DNA of 64,000 nt from Tomocerus qinae (GCA_020055645.1 CM034547.1:58840909-58904908); one strand, 5' to 3'. Shown: positions 33,956-45,615, counted from the first letter of the stretch. Numbers and translations: made by a program. Notes: generated by a model from the letters alone, not told the origin.

Positions 33956-34168
33956 CTGGAGTTTCTCCAACGCAAGTCCGATTTTAGTCCTTTGAACTGA
34001 AATATCCGCAAGGATTTTCTCTCTAGCAGCCAACTGATCTCGGAGGGGTTTTCTCTTTGCAGCCGGATTATCGAGAGATTGTTTTGTCTTCTCCAGCCAG
34101 CTTTGTGTTTCTCTGAATTTCTTTTCGCATTGTTCCCATTCTTCTGTCGTTTCTTGAAGAAATGCGTT
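33956..34168 (-). CDS. Msp300: Msp300 spectrin-region exon 50
   Basis: Seventy-one codons, phase 0 to 0. It reads NAFLQETTEEWEQCEK, ETQSWLEKTKQSL and KPLRDQLAAREKILAD, ending LEKLQ|GTAGGA. First and second helices of a repeat. Confidence 0.9.
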
Positions 34169-34248
34169 CTAGAGGGTTACAAGGGACCTAATTAAAAATC
34201 TCTATTTATGCAACAGTGCAGAGTCCATTGAAAGACACCACTACTTAC

Positions 34249-34407
34249 CCTTTCAAGTAGTTGAGCCTCAATGTCACATTTAATTTGCTCAACCTCATCC
34301 AATTTCTCATGCAAAGGACCAGCGCTGGAGATTTCAGCGACACGATCGATTTCTTTGCCCATTTCACTCAACTGTTTCCCTACGGTTTTCAGACTCTTCA
34401 CAGCCAT
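34249..34407 (-). CDS. Msp300: Msp300 spectrin-region exon 49
   Basis: Fifty-three codons, phase 0 to 0. It reads MAVKSLKTVGKQLSEM and ends IEAQLLER|GTAAGT. The first codon is ATG by chance of phase, and nothing else marks a start. Confidence 0.88.
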
Positions 34408-34500
34408 CTAAAAGGGGAAATAACATTTAGCCGTTACGGAAATTGAAAGTTGGATTAGTCATTTCCCTACTAAATGAGCATCGATAAAGTTGGGAATTAC

Positions 34501-34647
34501 AGCGTAGTTGTTTAATTTCTGTCGTGTCTCAGCCAAGGACGACAGTTGCAATGGTTCTTGTAAAATTTTCTTTTTGTCATCAGCCCATGCCATGACTTGG
34601 GCGTGGAGCTGCAGGAATCTTTGCCAAGAGTCTAGAGATTCCCCGAT
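34501..34647 (-). CDS. Msp300: Msp300 spectrin-region exon 48
   Basis: Forty-nine codons, phase 0 to 0. It reads IGESLDSWQRFLQLHA, QVMAWADDKKKIL and KLNNYA|GTAATT. Retaining the intron would add about 14 residues and then a stop. Confidence 0.88.
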
Positions 34648-34792
34648 CTATAAATAATCATTAATGTTATGACAGTATTTATCCATTCATTTGCTCCTCT
34701 ATTGCGTCTTCCTTTTGTCTTTAACAGCCCTTTGTAGTTTAATTCAACTACAATTGGCAGTGATCCATTTGTTTACACTTTCAAAGCCTTAC

Positions 34793-34972
34793 CTTGAGCT
34801 TCCTTTCTTCAATTAAGTTTCTTATCTGCTGTAATTGACTATCTACCGCATCCACGGCGCTTTTCACGTCTTCTCGCTCTTTTGCATCCGGAGTTTTCTC
34901 AACGATTATTTTAGACGCTTTTTGCACACGTTCCATTTGATCCAAAATGTTGGGTAATTCAGATTGTAAACC
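34793..34972 (-). CDS. Msp300: Msp300 spectrin-region exon 47
   Basis: Sixty codons, phase 0 to 0. It reads GLQSELPNILDQMERV and ends LIEERKLK|GTAAGG. The turn TPDAKEREDVKSAV is the usual break before a third helix. Confidence 0.9.
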
Positions 34973-35045
34973 CTATCAAGGAGAGCAACAAGTTTAGTTT
35001 CAAGTTCGAGATCACTGTTACATCGACATCTCGTCGTATCCTTAC

Positions 35046-35240
35046 CTGAATATTCTCTTTTAACAGATGAGGCTCCGCAGACCGATTTTGTAGCCTCTCT
35101 TCAGCAGTAGAAAGCCATTTTTGTATGGATTCTAAATCCTTCTTGTACTCGTACCGTGTAGTTCGAGCACGTTTGATATCTTGTTTCTTGTCTTCCATGC
35201 TTGCCTCTACCTTCTCAACTTCCAACTCCAAATTCGATAT
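35046..35240 (-). CDS. Msp300: Msp300 spectrin-region exon 46
   Basis: Sixty-five codons, phase 0 to 0. It reads ISNLELEVEKVEASME, LESIQKWLSTAEERL and KENIQ|GTAAGG. IQKWLSTAEERL is a strong second-helix motif. Confidence 0.9.
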
Positions 35241-35328
35241 CTAATACATTTAGTTATACCATACTTTAGTTACGTGCCCAAACTTTTCATCCTTAGACTA
35301 ATTAGATACTTTTCTTTCTTTCCCTTAC

Positions 35329-35442
35329 GTTCTTTCCGATAGACGTTGGAAGAACTTGCTTCAAAGTTGTAAATCTGTCTTTTAGTTTGGTATTAAATTC
35401 CAAAATTGATTTTGCACCTTGCCCGATTTTCTTATCAGCTTC
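35329..35442 (-). CDS. Msp300: Msp300 spectrin-region exon 45
   Basis: Thirty-eight codons, phase 0 to 0. It reads EADKKIGQGAKSILEF and ends TSIGKN|GTAAGG. GAKSILEFNTKLKDRF is a third helix without Trp. Confidence 0.87.
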
Positions 35443-35522
35443 CTACAACCCAAAATCCATATTTTAAATTACCAACGCATTGTCACATATCCTGTAACTT
35501 TCAAAATAGAGTATCAATATAC

Positions 35523-35697
35523 TTGAACTTTGTTGTCGACTGATGTAACGTCCGATTCGAAAGGCTCGATGGATTTGATATCGGAGTCAATGAGTTCAAG
35601 CAATCTTTGGAATTCGTCAATTTTCGTGTCTACCTCAGCAAGATATTGGTCCTGGCTATTGAGCCACTGTAATTTTTCTTCCAACAGACTTACAATT
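35523..35697 (-). CDS. Msp300: Msp300 spectrin-region exon 44
   Basis: 175 bp. It completes a split Thr and reads IVSLLEEKLQWLNSQD, then SVDNKVQ|GTATAT in phase 0. KLQWLNSQD is the second-helix motif. The acceptor TCAATAG follows a long AT stretch. Confidence 0.88.
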
Positions 35698-38600
35698 CTA
35701 TTGAAAAACAATATTCAGATTTTTACTAAATGCAGCAAAATTATGAGACAAGTAAAGTAAAATTATTGATTTCGGCAGGAGCAAAATGTTATGATGCTTT
35801 CGCTTCAAAAGATCCAAACAAGTGCCGTAAGACTGGAGAAACGAAGAGCAAGTTCATGTTAGAATTAAGTCATTGCATTTCATCTGGTAACTTTTTGTGT
35901 TAGCTACATATATGTAGCTTTCGGTTTTCACCGAGTTGACTGGCAACTTCTTCCACCCCTCTTCTCCGATGTTTCTATGCATGGCTATTTATTATCCGAC
36001 TTATCTTTATTTAACTACCTACTTCTATCTTCAGGGGCAAAAAGGTACGAGGAAACCATAATAATCTGTCTCTGTAAACAGCAGACTCACATACCAAAAA
36101 GAAAGGACAGAGTAACACAGGATGCTAACGATGTTAGTTAATACTACTACAGTCTTCACTCCGTCTACGGTACGCTCTATGAGTAGGTACGCAGGAATTA
36201 CGTATTTGTGAGAGAGCTTTTCTTCTTAGTAAACCATGTTTAGGGAACTTTCATAACATGCCTCAAGTAAAATCCCCATTAGCTATCCTTTTCCTTAATA
36301 ACATTCCAATTAAAACAGTATGTCATCACTGCATTGGCAATTCCGAGACTTGTTAACACATATTTTTAACACGTTTAGAAGAAATGGCTAATGTGAAGCA
36401 AGCATGAAACTCTGAAGGCAAAACAAGACCATGCAACTATAAATGACTACCTACATATTGTTGACTTCCTATTATTATAATTACATTGAATATTAATATT
36501 CATGACTTAAGCTAATTTAGTTAATCATGTTGTTTGCATATTGTTCTTGAGAAGGAACAACACGACCTTGGTATTCTTTGCGGTATGAAATATTACTTAA
36601 TTGCTTTGTTTGACAAAACCGCACCTTTATACTTTTAGATTACGTAGGTTATGCAAATGCAATTTCGTGATATACCACGAAAAAGTACCGGTGTGGTCCT
36701 AGGGATGTTTATTTTAATGTGATGGAAGTAAGAAGGTAAAAAGTTGCATGGTTTTAAAGAAAATTTGTTATCTCCCGTAAACTGTAACACAATTTATGCA
36801 AGTGCCTAAAAGCGAAAATTATGTTTTGTGGGCAGATCTCATTCCTTCCCAAAATAACTTTAGGAGAAGATTTACCAATCTCTTGGAAGCAGGGTTGGCA
36901 ATGACTGTTGGCAATGCTGTTGGTTTTCTGATCGTGAGTTTTCGTCAATGCTGAATGCATGTAAACATATACATACACGTAATACCTACACAACAGAGTC
37001 AGTTCAGTAGCACACTTATTATTATCTGTGCATAACACATGAAGTGAAGACTAAACGAGCGAATCCTTTCGTGAAGTACCTAACCGAAAGTTGAGTTTTG
37101 ATTCCGATCTACAGTATCAACTCTCAAAGTCTCAAGCCTCATCATGCTCAGCAACATTAAAACATTTATGTCTATTTAAGTTTCTGGCATTCACAGTTTA
37201 CGGAGGAATACACAGAATACACATACACAGTCTGTAATGTGTTTTCTTTCGATTTTTTCGTTCTATATTTCTCGGGCGTTATAGTTAATTGTGTTGTTTT
37301 GTATTGTAGCTGAGAGCGTAAGATTGCCCTCATTACTTTCCCATGCACTGAACACTGCCTGCATTAGTAAATAAATATAAGTATGTGAAACAGTTTCTTT
37401 GGCTGAGAGACAAAACCGACGAGGAATGGATGGAGGGCATATATAGGTACGAAAAGGCAGGTATCTTTGTCTCTACTCTATACTTGTTTAGTGGCTATAA
37501 AAATCCTCTCTTTCTCCTTCACTGCAGCCTTCGCCATTGTATGAAAGGTTTTGCAGTACACAAAACCATACTGTAAATACAATAAACTCAATTTATGTAT
37601 CAGCGTAATCATGGCTGTCCCATTTGTAATACCTAATAGTAAATAGAGTAGTAGTACTACTTTTATATTTAGGTACATAAAAAGATTACGTGACCACCCA
37701 AAATGTATAAAACCCGTTTGAGATCCTATTTCTACAATTGCAATTTACATTATCGTCCACTAGTCCACTTGACCCATTTGCCATGAGCACATCAGCAAAA
37801 TATCTGGACAAAACTCCTTCTAAGATACCAGATAAGAATACACAAACCTTCTTTACTAATGCGAGCATCAAAATTCATCTTTCGTTTGCACCCATGATGC
37901 ACTTTTATTTACAAACTTGCCCTACTTATTAAGGTGTAGGTCAAGCGGTTAAGTGATAATATTATTTGTCCTTTTTTATCATTATGAGATCATAATTTAT
38001 TATGATTCTTTTGTTTTTTGCATAGATTTAATTTAACTGCTACGTGCAATTGTGCAATTTGTTTTTAAGTCGAAAGAGATTGTCCTATGTCCATCATAAG
38101 TAAGTGTTACTATTGGTACACTCGTGCATTTGATAAAGTAGCAGTTCATCCAAAAAGGTCGGCTGTGTTTGTTTGAGACTCTGAGAGAGAATTCCTAGTA
38201 GTGATAACACAGCACATCGCCTACTAATTTTATTGCTCAACTTTTGTAGTTCTCTATGCAGAAGGATAGTGCTAGTACATGTATGGTTCATTCTACTAAA
38301 ATGACAACACGATCTGTTTTGTTTTGCTTTTCAGCGTGACATGGTTTGGCTCACATCACTTGATTTTATGGAATATACCAAGCAGAGAGCTTAGATAATG
38401 CAGATGTTGACATACTGTTGTAAGTTGTAGCATACGCTTATGCATAGTAAATAGTCTTACAATGCGCCAGACTCATTCTATTGTAGATAGTAGCTATGTA
38501 AAGTATTTTTTACGCACTAACATTACTTTAAGCATCTGACTTGTGTTTTGTCGCCAATATCTTTGTAAAACTCTCCAAGAAAACCAGAAAATACTAGTGA

Positions 38601-39057
38601 AATGCAACCAAATCACTAAATTATGCGCATTTAACAGAAGATGAGCCTATCTATGAGCTAAGCACTATTGCTAGTTAAGTAACTTTAGAAATTGAATAGA
38701 GAATATCGTTTGAGTGTTTAAGATGCATTATATGGTACAGTATCTGTAAATGGTAGGCTATAAATAGCAAGAAAGAATGTAGTGCTCAGTACTAGGATGC
38801 GTCTTGGAGAGATCCCACTTGGTTTCCATACGACGGGTAATTATGCAACCACAAGGAGTAAAGAATACACTTTCATTCTCCCTGTCTAAATATATCATAT
38901 TGCTCTCTTGTGCTACTACTACTAATACTATACTAGGCATTTGCAGTGGTGTGCACTGCACGAATCATTAGAACAGAGTCCTGAAGATGCGACGCACTAT
39001 GGCATTCTATGGGGAAGAGGGACACAGAAATAGAAAATAAAAGAGACATTGACATAC
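35698..39057 (-). other. 3.36 kb intron between exons 43 and 44
   Basis: It is about 40 times longer than the typical intron here. It is AT-rich, with no open frame showing spectrin-like or repeat-exon composition. The only structure I could support is a TATA plus initiator pair on the minus strand near 37349-37379, listed separately. No tRNA, transposon ends or tandem array is visible. Confidence 0.85.
37340..37380 (-). promoter_or_regulatory. Candidate internal TATA-Inr core promoter
   Basis: On the minus strand a TATATTTA box begins at 37379. An arthropod-type initiator TTCAGTG has its A (+1) at 37349, so the TATA box starts at -30, the canonical spacing. Positions +18 to +27 match the MTE consensus at 7 of 10 bases. 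It sits in the longest intron, where an alternative first exon for a shorter Msp300 isoform would be expected. Single motifs of this kind occur by chance, so support is only the combination and spacing. Confidence 0.35.
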
Positions 39058-39332
39058 GTTTTGTACTGGGTGGATAGATGATCCAGTTTCGACTTGAGAG
39101 TAGAGTAGCAAATATCAGAAGTTGAGTTGAGGTGTTTGAGAATGAATTCGGCATAGTGGAGCAAGTCCGAGTGAGTTGTGCCTAGCTGTTTGGCTTCATT
39201 GAGGATCCCTTGGAGAGCCTGTTTGGTCTCCTGCAATTGCTGGTGGGAGCGGATGGATGGGTCGATCTGCGAGAAATGCTCTTCAATTGCAGACAAGCCT
39301 GACTCGAATGCTTGCCATAGGGATTCGCATTG
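39058..39332 (-). CDS. Msp300: Msp300 spectrin-region exon 43
   Basis: 275 bp, phase 0 to 2. It reads QCESLWQAFESGLSAI, then KSKLDHLSTQYK plus AC at GTATGT. It lies just upstream of the 3.36 kb intron, and its split codon is completed as Thr by exon 44. Confidence 0.88.
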
Positions 39333-39711
39333 CTACGATACATTCCAAAAATACATCTTTAATATTGGAACATGGACAAATGAATTGCAACCATATGTAA
39401 ATTCTGATATTGGGGACAAATCGTGTCGCTGATGTCAGAGTTTTATAAAGACTCATATGAAATGCATATACCTACTCATCAACACAAACATGTTTTTATG
39501 ACTGACTACTAAACTACATTTATACATGCAGCCTTAAACATAATATGACCTCGAGTTTAAAACAAGCTGCAGCTGCATCAAAAATTAAAGTAAGTAGTAC
39601 CAGTTAGCAGATATATTATGTGAATCTCTCAATGAGCATTGGATCGTTATGAGACTTCGCTGGCGTAACAGATACAAATAGATATGTAATACTGACAAAA
39701 CATTTGCTTAC
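39333..39711 (-). other. 379 bp intron between exons 42 and 43
   Basis: Consensus ends (GTAAGC, ATCGTAG). Nothing else recognised. Confidence 0.8.
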
Positions 39712-39894
39712 CTCCCACTGATTAACAAGTTTAGAAATTGCATCCTTTCTGCTATCCAAGTTCCCCAGTCCATCCCTCCACTTTGTATTGATGGTATTCA
39801 TTTGAGTTTGTAGTCGCTGCCTATTATCTGCATCGGCTTGATTCTCAACGCTTCTGCCTCTCTCGTTTAGATTGTCTATTTCGACTTGCTGGTT
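39712..39894 (-). CDS. Msp300: Msp300 spectrin-region exon 42
   Basis: Sixty-one codons, phase 0 to 0. It reads NQQVEIDNLNERGRSV, TINTKWRDGLGNLDSR and LVNQWE|GTAAGC. TKWRDGL is the third-helix signature. Confidence 0.9.
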
Positions 39895-40015
39895 CTGAAA
39901 TGCATGGACATGACATGTTCATTAATTAATACTTTAAACATTGTGCATGTCTGTGAGACTAATGACTTGTGCAATTAAACTAAGAATAGTTGTGATTTCT
40001 GTTACGATTACCAAC

Positions 40016-40351
40016 CTGCATATTTGCATAAGCAGATTGAACATTACTCAGGTTGTTTCGTAACGCCAAAAGAGTCGTGGCTGGTTCTTCTGGTAATTCT
40101 GCTTTGGCAATGGCTCCATGAACAATGTTCAACAAGTCTAAGTAATTCTTCCACAAGTTAGAATTTTGCTCCAGTTTAGCCTGTTGACTCCGGGCGCTAT
40201 TAAAAACATTCTGGACCATCTCATGCAAATCTTCTTGATCCTTGCTCGTCGTTTCTTGCTCTGTCGCAAGTAAAGACGGCCAAATCTTATCTACTATTTG
40301 TCGGATATTTTGTAATTGCTGGAAGATTGCTTTTTCATTTCCAAAATATGC
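40016..40351 (-). CDS. Msp300: Msp300 spectrin-region exon 41
   Basis: 112 codons, phase 0 to 0, one repeat. It reads AYFGNEKAIFQQLQNI, QNSNLWKNYLDLLN and SAYANMQ|GTTGGT. Confidence 0.92.
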
Positions 40352-40455
40352 CTGCAGAAACGACAAAAGTGGATACTTAATATACTACTGGACAAGTAAA
40401 ACGAGTCAGTACCTACAATGTTAAAATTAATAAATATTTGGTAAGAATAAATTAC

Positions 40456-41373
40456 TTTGTGGTCTGCCAAATCTGCAAGAATGTTTTCAAAGTCGATTCC
40501 TGCATCCTTGGAGGCCAATTTTCCTCTGGCTTCCTTAACCCATTTCTTAATAGCGTCAACTGCTTTTTCGTGTTGCTCTCGCAATTCCTTATTGCCAGTC
40601 AGGTATTTTTCTCTTTCCTCGAGTTCTTTTGGCAGAGTATTGAGCAACAGTCGAGTTTCGCCTAGTTTTTCAACCAAAGTTGGAGGAAGGCCGTCATCGT
40701 GTTTTAGAGCGTCTTCAATTGATGCGATTGTTTGTAGTTTGTCCTGTACATCTTTACTAAGATCTTCATGTCTTCGAAGCTCAATGTCAACATTGATTGA
40801 AGCTTTCTCCAACAATGGTCTAGATTTAATAGCCGTTTCTTTTTCATGGAGCCAGGAAATAGCAGTGTCCAGCTCTGAAGCGTATCTCTTGTGTTCAGCA
40901 GCAGTGAGTTCATGCTCAGCCCTCTTATTTTCTACAGCCCGTCTCAATCCTTGTAGTTGTTGTTTAAGTGATTGCAGTTGTTCAGTGATGGCATTACGAT
41001 CAGCTACAGTTCCTTCTTCAGCGATTCTAACTCCTTTGTCAAATGCTGACGCTAACTGAGCTTCGCATTCTTGTATCCTGCCAATTACGTCATTGTACCG
41101 TTTGATCTTTTCTTCAATGGTAGTCCCAGACTTCTCAATTTCTTTCACAACTTCCGTGTACTTGATAATGAAATTAGTAATTTCAGTTACAAGAGCCAGG
41201 AAATGTTGTTGTAGAAGAAGTAAATGTCTCAATCGTTGGATTTGGGCTTCAATGATTCCAGCAAGATCATCTTGCTCTTTCATCACAGCTCTCAAATCAC
41301 CGTTGCCTTTGTAATTGTGGAAATGGGTAGATTCCAATTTTTTCCTATATGCCTTCAGATCATCGAGAAGTTT
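40456..41373 (-). CDS. Msp300: Msp300 spectrin-region exon 40 (306 codons)
   Basis: 918 bp, phase 0 to 0, from KLLDDLKAYRKKLEST to ENILADLADHK|GTAATT. About three repeats. Motifs include ASELDTAISWLHEKET and VDAIKKWVKEARGKLA. The continuation past the donor loses helical character, which supports the border. Confidence 0.92.
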
Positions 41374-41455
41374 CTGAGGGAGAAAAATAGAATTCATTAA
41401 TAACAAGGACTATTATCCAGAAGACATTACAGGTAAATGATATGCAGGGAGTTAC

Positions 41456-41791
41456 CTCATAAGCCGCCAGTAGACCTTGGGAATCTTCAATGACACTTCC
41501 CACTGGACGATTCAAGTTGTTTACTTCAGCTTTCACCTCGTTCAAATATTTAACACTCTCTTCTATGATATTGGAAACTTTTTGGAATTCATTAATGGCA
41601 GATTGCAGATTGCCGAGTTTGTCCCCGATGTTGACTGACAAAGTTCCCAGCTTGGTCGATAATCCAGAGAGTTGATCTGTTAATATCTGTCTGTCTGGTT
41701 CATTAAGGGATGGCACTAGCAATTTTCCTTTCTCTACTACCGATTGAATTTGAGTTGTCAGTTGCTGCGCTTCCTCTTGTAACTTATTGTA
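41456..41791 (-). CDS. Msp300: Msp300 spectrin-region exon 39
   Basis: 112 codons, phase 0 to 0, about one repeat. It reads YNKLQEEAQQLTTQIQ and ends SQGLLAAYE|GTAACT. It lacks the usual Trp pairs, and the heptads identify it as helical. Confidence 0.9.
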
Positions 41792-41867
41792 CTGAAAGTA
41801 TAAATATTAAAAAGTTACTTCTGCTCAAATATCCTCAAAATATAATTAGTCCAAAACTTTTACTCAC

Positions 41868-42067
41868 TTTAGCAAATTGCTCTTCCAACACATCTATATT
41901 TTTCGAGCCTTTCACATCAGAAGCCACTGCAGTTTCCGCTTCTTGAAGCCAATTTTGACACTTTGAAAAGTTTTCTTCGAAATCCTTTCTCTGCTTAATG
42001 GCTTCGTTGAGTTTTTCGATTTGAGTCTGGGATGACTTGTTTAGTGACAAAATACTATCAAGTAAAT
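41868..42067 (-). CDS. Msp300: Msp300 spectrin-region exon 38
   Basis: 200 bp, phase 1 to 0. It reads NLLDSILSLNKSSQTQ, KCQNWLQEAETAVA and EEQFAK|GTGAGT. CQNWLQEAE is the second-helix motif. Confidence 0.9.
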
Positions 42068-42154
42068 CTGCAACAGAGTATTAACATTTGTAAGTTTCAA
42101 TAATGCATGAGAAATAATACAGGTGAAAAATGGGACTATTATAAGCAATCTTAC

Positions 42155-42278
42155 TGGACATAAGTGAATGCAATTGCTTAGTTTGATCCTCGTCGCAATC
42201 TTTTTCCAAAGTTTTGGCTTCTTTCTTCACTTCTGCGAAGCTAGTGTCAATATATTCCTTTATAAGAGCTTCCAATTT
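42155..42278 (-). CDS. Msp300: Msp300 spectrin-region exon 37
   Basis: 124 bp, phase 0 to 1. It reads KLEALIKEYIDTSFAE and ends QLHSLMS plus A at GTAAGA. The split codon becomes Asn with the next exon (SN-LLDSIL). Confidence 0.88.
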
Positions 42279-42363
42279 CTGTAAAACAATTTTGAACCCA
42301 TTTTAAAATGTTCAAAGTGTATCATTCATGTAACCTGGCTCAATATGAAATGTATCGATTTAC

Positions 42364-43290
42364 CTTCAAACTTGATACTTTTCTCTCAACATCAACGGAG
42401 GACAAAGGAATCGTTGGGCTAGCAGTCAAATCATTTGACACTCTAGTAACCCAAGATTTTACGCCCTCAACATCTTCCATGAATTTTCTTCTGGTCCCCA
42501 AAGCCTCATTCAGAACAGTCAATTGCTTCTTCAGATCTTCGCAGAGTGCCCCATGTTGACTCGTAACAGCAGCCAACTCAGCCTCAGCTTCACTTATTTC
42601 CTTATCTTCCAACTCTGGTTGTAAAGTGGTAAGTCTCCTATCCAAAGTACTTAGTACTACTTGTTTGCTTTCCAATTCTTTCAAATATCCCTTGACGGCA
42701 TTTTGTGCAGCTTCCACTGGAGGAATTTCATAGCCAATTTTACCAGACAAGGATAAATCTCTTTGTTTGACATCTTGTTTACAACTGTTTAGATCATTGG
42801 TGAAATCTTCATAGCTCTTTTTAGCCGTCTCCAGAATTTGTTGTTTTCTTCCTATACGTTTTTTAATTTCTCCAAATCGTCTCTCCAGTCCTTTGAGTTG
42901 TTCTTCGACCATTTGAGCATCAACATTACTGATATCTTTCATAATATCATTAGAAACTGTCTTAACCTCTCCTAGTTTGCTTTCTCCAGTGTTAAACTCT
43001 TTAGAAAGGTCGATGATATAGTCTACTTTGCTGTCACAACTAATGCCACCTCCCTTTTCTAAAGGCTCGAGCTTATTTGCCAATCCATCTAACCAAGTTT
43101 GAGTGGCTCCTACTAAAACCTTATAATCCGCAATCTTAGAATGGATTCCACGTCGACTGTCAATCACTTTGGAGACTTCTTTGTCCAGCTGAGTCAGCTT
43201 ATTTTCCAAATCTGGCAAATATTTCTTTTGAACTAGCCCACTTTCTTGGTTTTCTATTTCAGCGAGTTGTAACAGTCTATCTTGTGCCCC
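42364..43290 (-). CDS. Msp300: Msp300 spectrin-region exon 36 (309 codons)
   Basis: 927 bp, phase 0 to 0, from GAQDRLLQLAEIENQE to VERKVSSLK|GTAAAT. Nearly three repeats, with few Trp. Core motifs are VGATQTWLDGLANKLEP, LERRFGEIKKRIGR and DVEGVKSWVTRVSND. The middle repeat is Trp-poor, so it is a diverged spectrin repeat. Confidence 0.92.
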
Positions 43291-43388
43291 CTGGGTCATT
43301 AGTACAATTTTATTAATCTCAAATCAGTCTTCTCCCATAACTACACTATTACTAAAATGACTTTTATCGACAGATGATGTAATTTTAC

Positions 43389-43577
43389 CTGACGAATATC
43401 TTGAAGCTGATTCATTTCTACTTGTGCAGTATCAGATCTTAGTTTTGCTGGTCTGTTCTGAATTTCCTTTAGTGTAGACAGAGATTCTTCAGCCCATCGA
43501 TTCAACCCATCCTTATTTGCACGAATGTCCTCCAGTTCCAAACTGGCAGATGACAGTTCAGTCATGTGAGTTTGGAT
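43389..43577 (-). CDS. Msp300: Msp300 spectrin-region exon 35
   Basis: Sixty-three codons, phase 0 to 0. It reads IQTHMTELSSASLELE, DGLNRWAEESLSTL and LQDIRQ|GTAAAA. LNRWAEESL is the second-helix Trp motif. Confidence 0.9.
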
Positions 43578-43887
43578 CTATAGTTTTATATGATTCACGA
43601 GACATTACAAACTACGACAACACGATCTAATAAAAATTTGGAGAATTTTTTCTTGAATTCAGGTAAATTATCAGAAAGCGTTAATTGTGTCGGAATTAAT
43701 TGCGCTTGAAGTGACTGCAGCTTGTGATTGTGGCGTTAATTTAGTTAGAAAAATCCCAGTGGTGAAACATGAAGATGAGTGAGAAGCGTAACAAAGCTCA
43801 CACCGATGAGACAAAAAAGCATTCGAGGTGAACATGCTTGAAAGCTGCATATGTGAATTGGCGTCACTAAACATTCATCGATCTCAC
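43578..43887 (-). other. 310 bp intron between exons 34 and 35
   Basis: Donor GTGAGA and acceptor AACTATAG. A 67-codon open frame inside has no helical or family character. Confidence 0.8.
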
Positions 43888-44016
43888 CTGTTTACATATT
43901 TCATCAATCTTGTCCATAGCACTCTTTTTGGGTGCGTGATCTAGTAAGACCTGGACTTTTTGTACCTTGACTTCCTCTTTCGATTCAATAGACGATTCAA
44001 CATCAGGAATGTTTCG
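43888..44016 (-). CDS. Msp300: Msp300 linker exon 34
   Basis: Forty-three codons, phase 0 to 0. It reads RNIPDVESSIESKEEV and ends DEICKQ|GTGAGA. The acceptor TTATAAAAG is weak (no pyrimidine tract next to it). It keeps phase and removes no repeat core, so this exon could be optional. Confidence 0.75.
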
Positions 44017-44198
44017 CTTTTATAACAAATCAAGGGTGCATAAAAAGGAATGACATTCAAAAATCACCAAAAAATAATCTACATAAAAACAACTAATGTG
44101 ATCTCAAATGTGGTAATCCATGACAAATCCATGCATTAACTACACACAAAATCCACACATAAAAAGAAGAAAACGGGACATGGCGTTAGTTGGAGTAC

Positions 44199-44372
44199 CT
44201 GATCGATGAGGTCTTCTAAGCGAGCTCTCACTGCTAATTCCTTATCTGGAATAGGCTGAAGAATTGCTTCTTGGGGACTGGTGGGTCGTGATAGAGAAGC
44301 CGTCGCTGCCTCACACGCCTGCACTGCCAAGGACAATCTGTTCTTTTCTCCTTGCAATTTGTTGTGCACGCT
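44199..44372 (-). CDS. Msp300: Msp300 spectrin-region exon 33
   Basis: Fifty-eight codons, phase 0 to 0. It reads SVHNKLQGEKNRLSLA and ends RLEDLIDQ|GTACTC. A proline-containing turn, RPTSPQEAILQPIPD, separates two helices, as in nesprin repeat linkers. Confidence 0.88.
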
Positions 44373-44462
44373 CTAAGATTGTCACAGTAATTTGATTTTA
44401 GTACACCTGCTCTATTCATCATAGCAAAGATAACATATATTTTTTATATTTATACAACTTAC

Positions 44463-45122
44463 TCTGATGTACTCTAATTTTTTCGTTGACGCTTCGATAT
44501 TCTGAATAGGAGCTTCTAAAGTTTGGCATATTTCCGGTTCGAGACGATCTAAGTTGTTCATAATGCTTTCTAATGTATCTTCATACTCTTGGAATTTTGC
44601 AAGAGACTCGATTAGTCGTTGTTTGATCTGAATTCCTGTGTGAAGCAGAGATTCGTAGCTATCTTGCACATTTTTCAACTGTTTGTCAATGGTAATTTGT
44701 ATTGCTGGGAGTGCTTCAACGTAACGAGCAATTTGACCGTGTCCTTTTGCCCTCACGTCATCCAAGGTAGTTTGATATGCTTGAATCTCTTCCAAAAGAC
44801 TTTCGTGAAGAGCGACTTGTTCGAGCGTTTGTTCCCGGTTCGTAATGTAAAGAGAATTGTGAGCCATTAATTGGAATGAAGTTTGGAGTAACCATTTTTC
44901 TGTTTCTTGCAAAGCGTGGTGGTAGTCAGTATATTCTTTTATTTCCTGCTCCAATTGAGACTCCAACTTTTTAATAGCCGTGTCTAATGATTTCCATTTC
45001 TTCTCCAACTCTACAACAGAGTCAACTGCTTTGTTAGAATTGGCCCATTTAGACAGTTGCTCCGCTTCAGTCTTCAAGCTGTCAAGCTCTGCTTTTTCTG
45101 TCCCAATTTCATTTTCGAGTAT
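44463..45122 (-). CDS. Msp300: Msp300 spectrin-region exon 32 (220 codons)
   Basis: 660 bp, phase 0 to 0, from ILENEIGTEKAELDSL to KLEYIR|GTAAGT. Two spectrin repeats, with AEQLSKWANSNKAV, LEKKWKSLDTAIKK, QETEKWLLQTSFQL and a long third helix, AKFQEYEDTLESIMNN. Confidence 0.92.
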
Positions 45123-45208
45123 CTGCACAATCCAATTAGTCAAATTAATAGATTCCATATAAATTAAATGAAAACATTCTGCATTCCAAAAATGTTTCCT
45201 ACACGCAC

Positions 45209-45352
45209 CTTGTATTTTTCAAGGAGAGTCTTCATGTCACCAAGCTCGGCTTTAGTACTTGTCTTCTCCTGAATAGCTTCCTTGGTAGCTTTGCACCAAG
45301 CGTTAAATCTATTATAATTTTCTTTGAAATCGTCCCAGCGTTGCGAGGAATC
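45209..45352 (-). CDS. Msp300: Msp300 spectrin-region exon 31
   Basis: Forty-eight codons, phase 0 to 0. It reads DSSQRWDDFKENYNRF, FNAWCKATKEAIQEK and LLEKYK|GTGCGT, giving the first and second helices of a repeat. Confidence 0.9.
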
Positions 45353-45432
45353 CTGTTTACAATCAACATAACATTATGTTTACTAGAGAAATTAAATTAT
45401 TTCAAGGATGATTCATTAGCATTATTGTCAAC

Positions 45433-45615
45433 CTTGAGTTGAGATAGCGTATTTTTGAGATCCATATTAAGTTTCTCCCATCTCGCTCTCAAAACTGTGA
45501 CATCATTTCTCATAGAGTCTTGTTGTTCTGCAGGAATGACACTGATAACACGAGTAAAAGAATCTTGAAGCACAGTGAAGAGATGCTGTCCTTCTGTCAG
45601 TCTTGTGGAAACAAT
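45433..45615 (-). CDS. Msp300: Msp300 spectrin-region exon 30
   Basis: Sixty-one codons, phase 0 to 0. It reads IVSTRLTEGQHLFTVL, then LRARWEKLNMDLKN and LSQLK|GTTGAC. RARWEKLN is the classic spectrin third-helix RWxxL signature. Confidence 0.92.

Noticed and set aside
37686-37871. 61-codon minus-strand frame in the 3.36 kb intron
   Set aside because: No family resemblance, no convincing splice borders and ordinary length for chance in AT-rich DNA.
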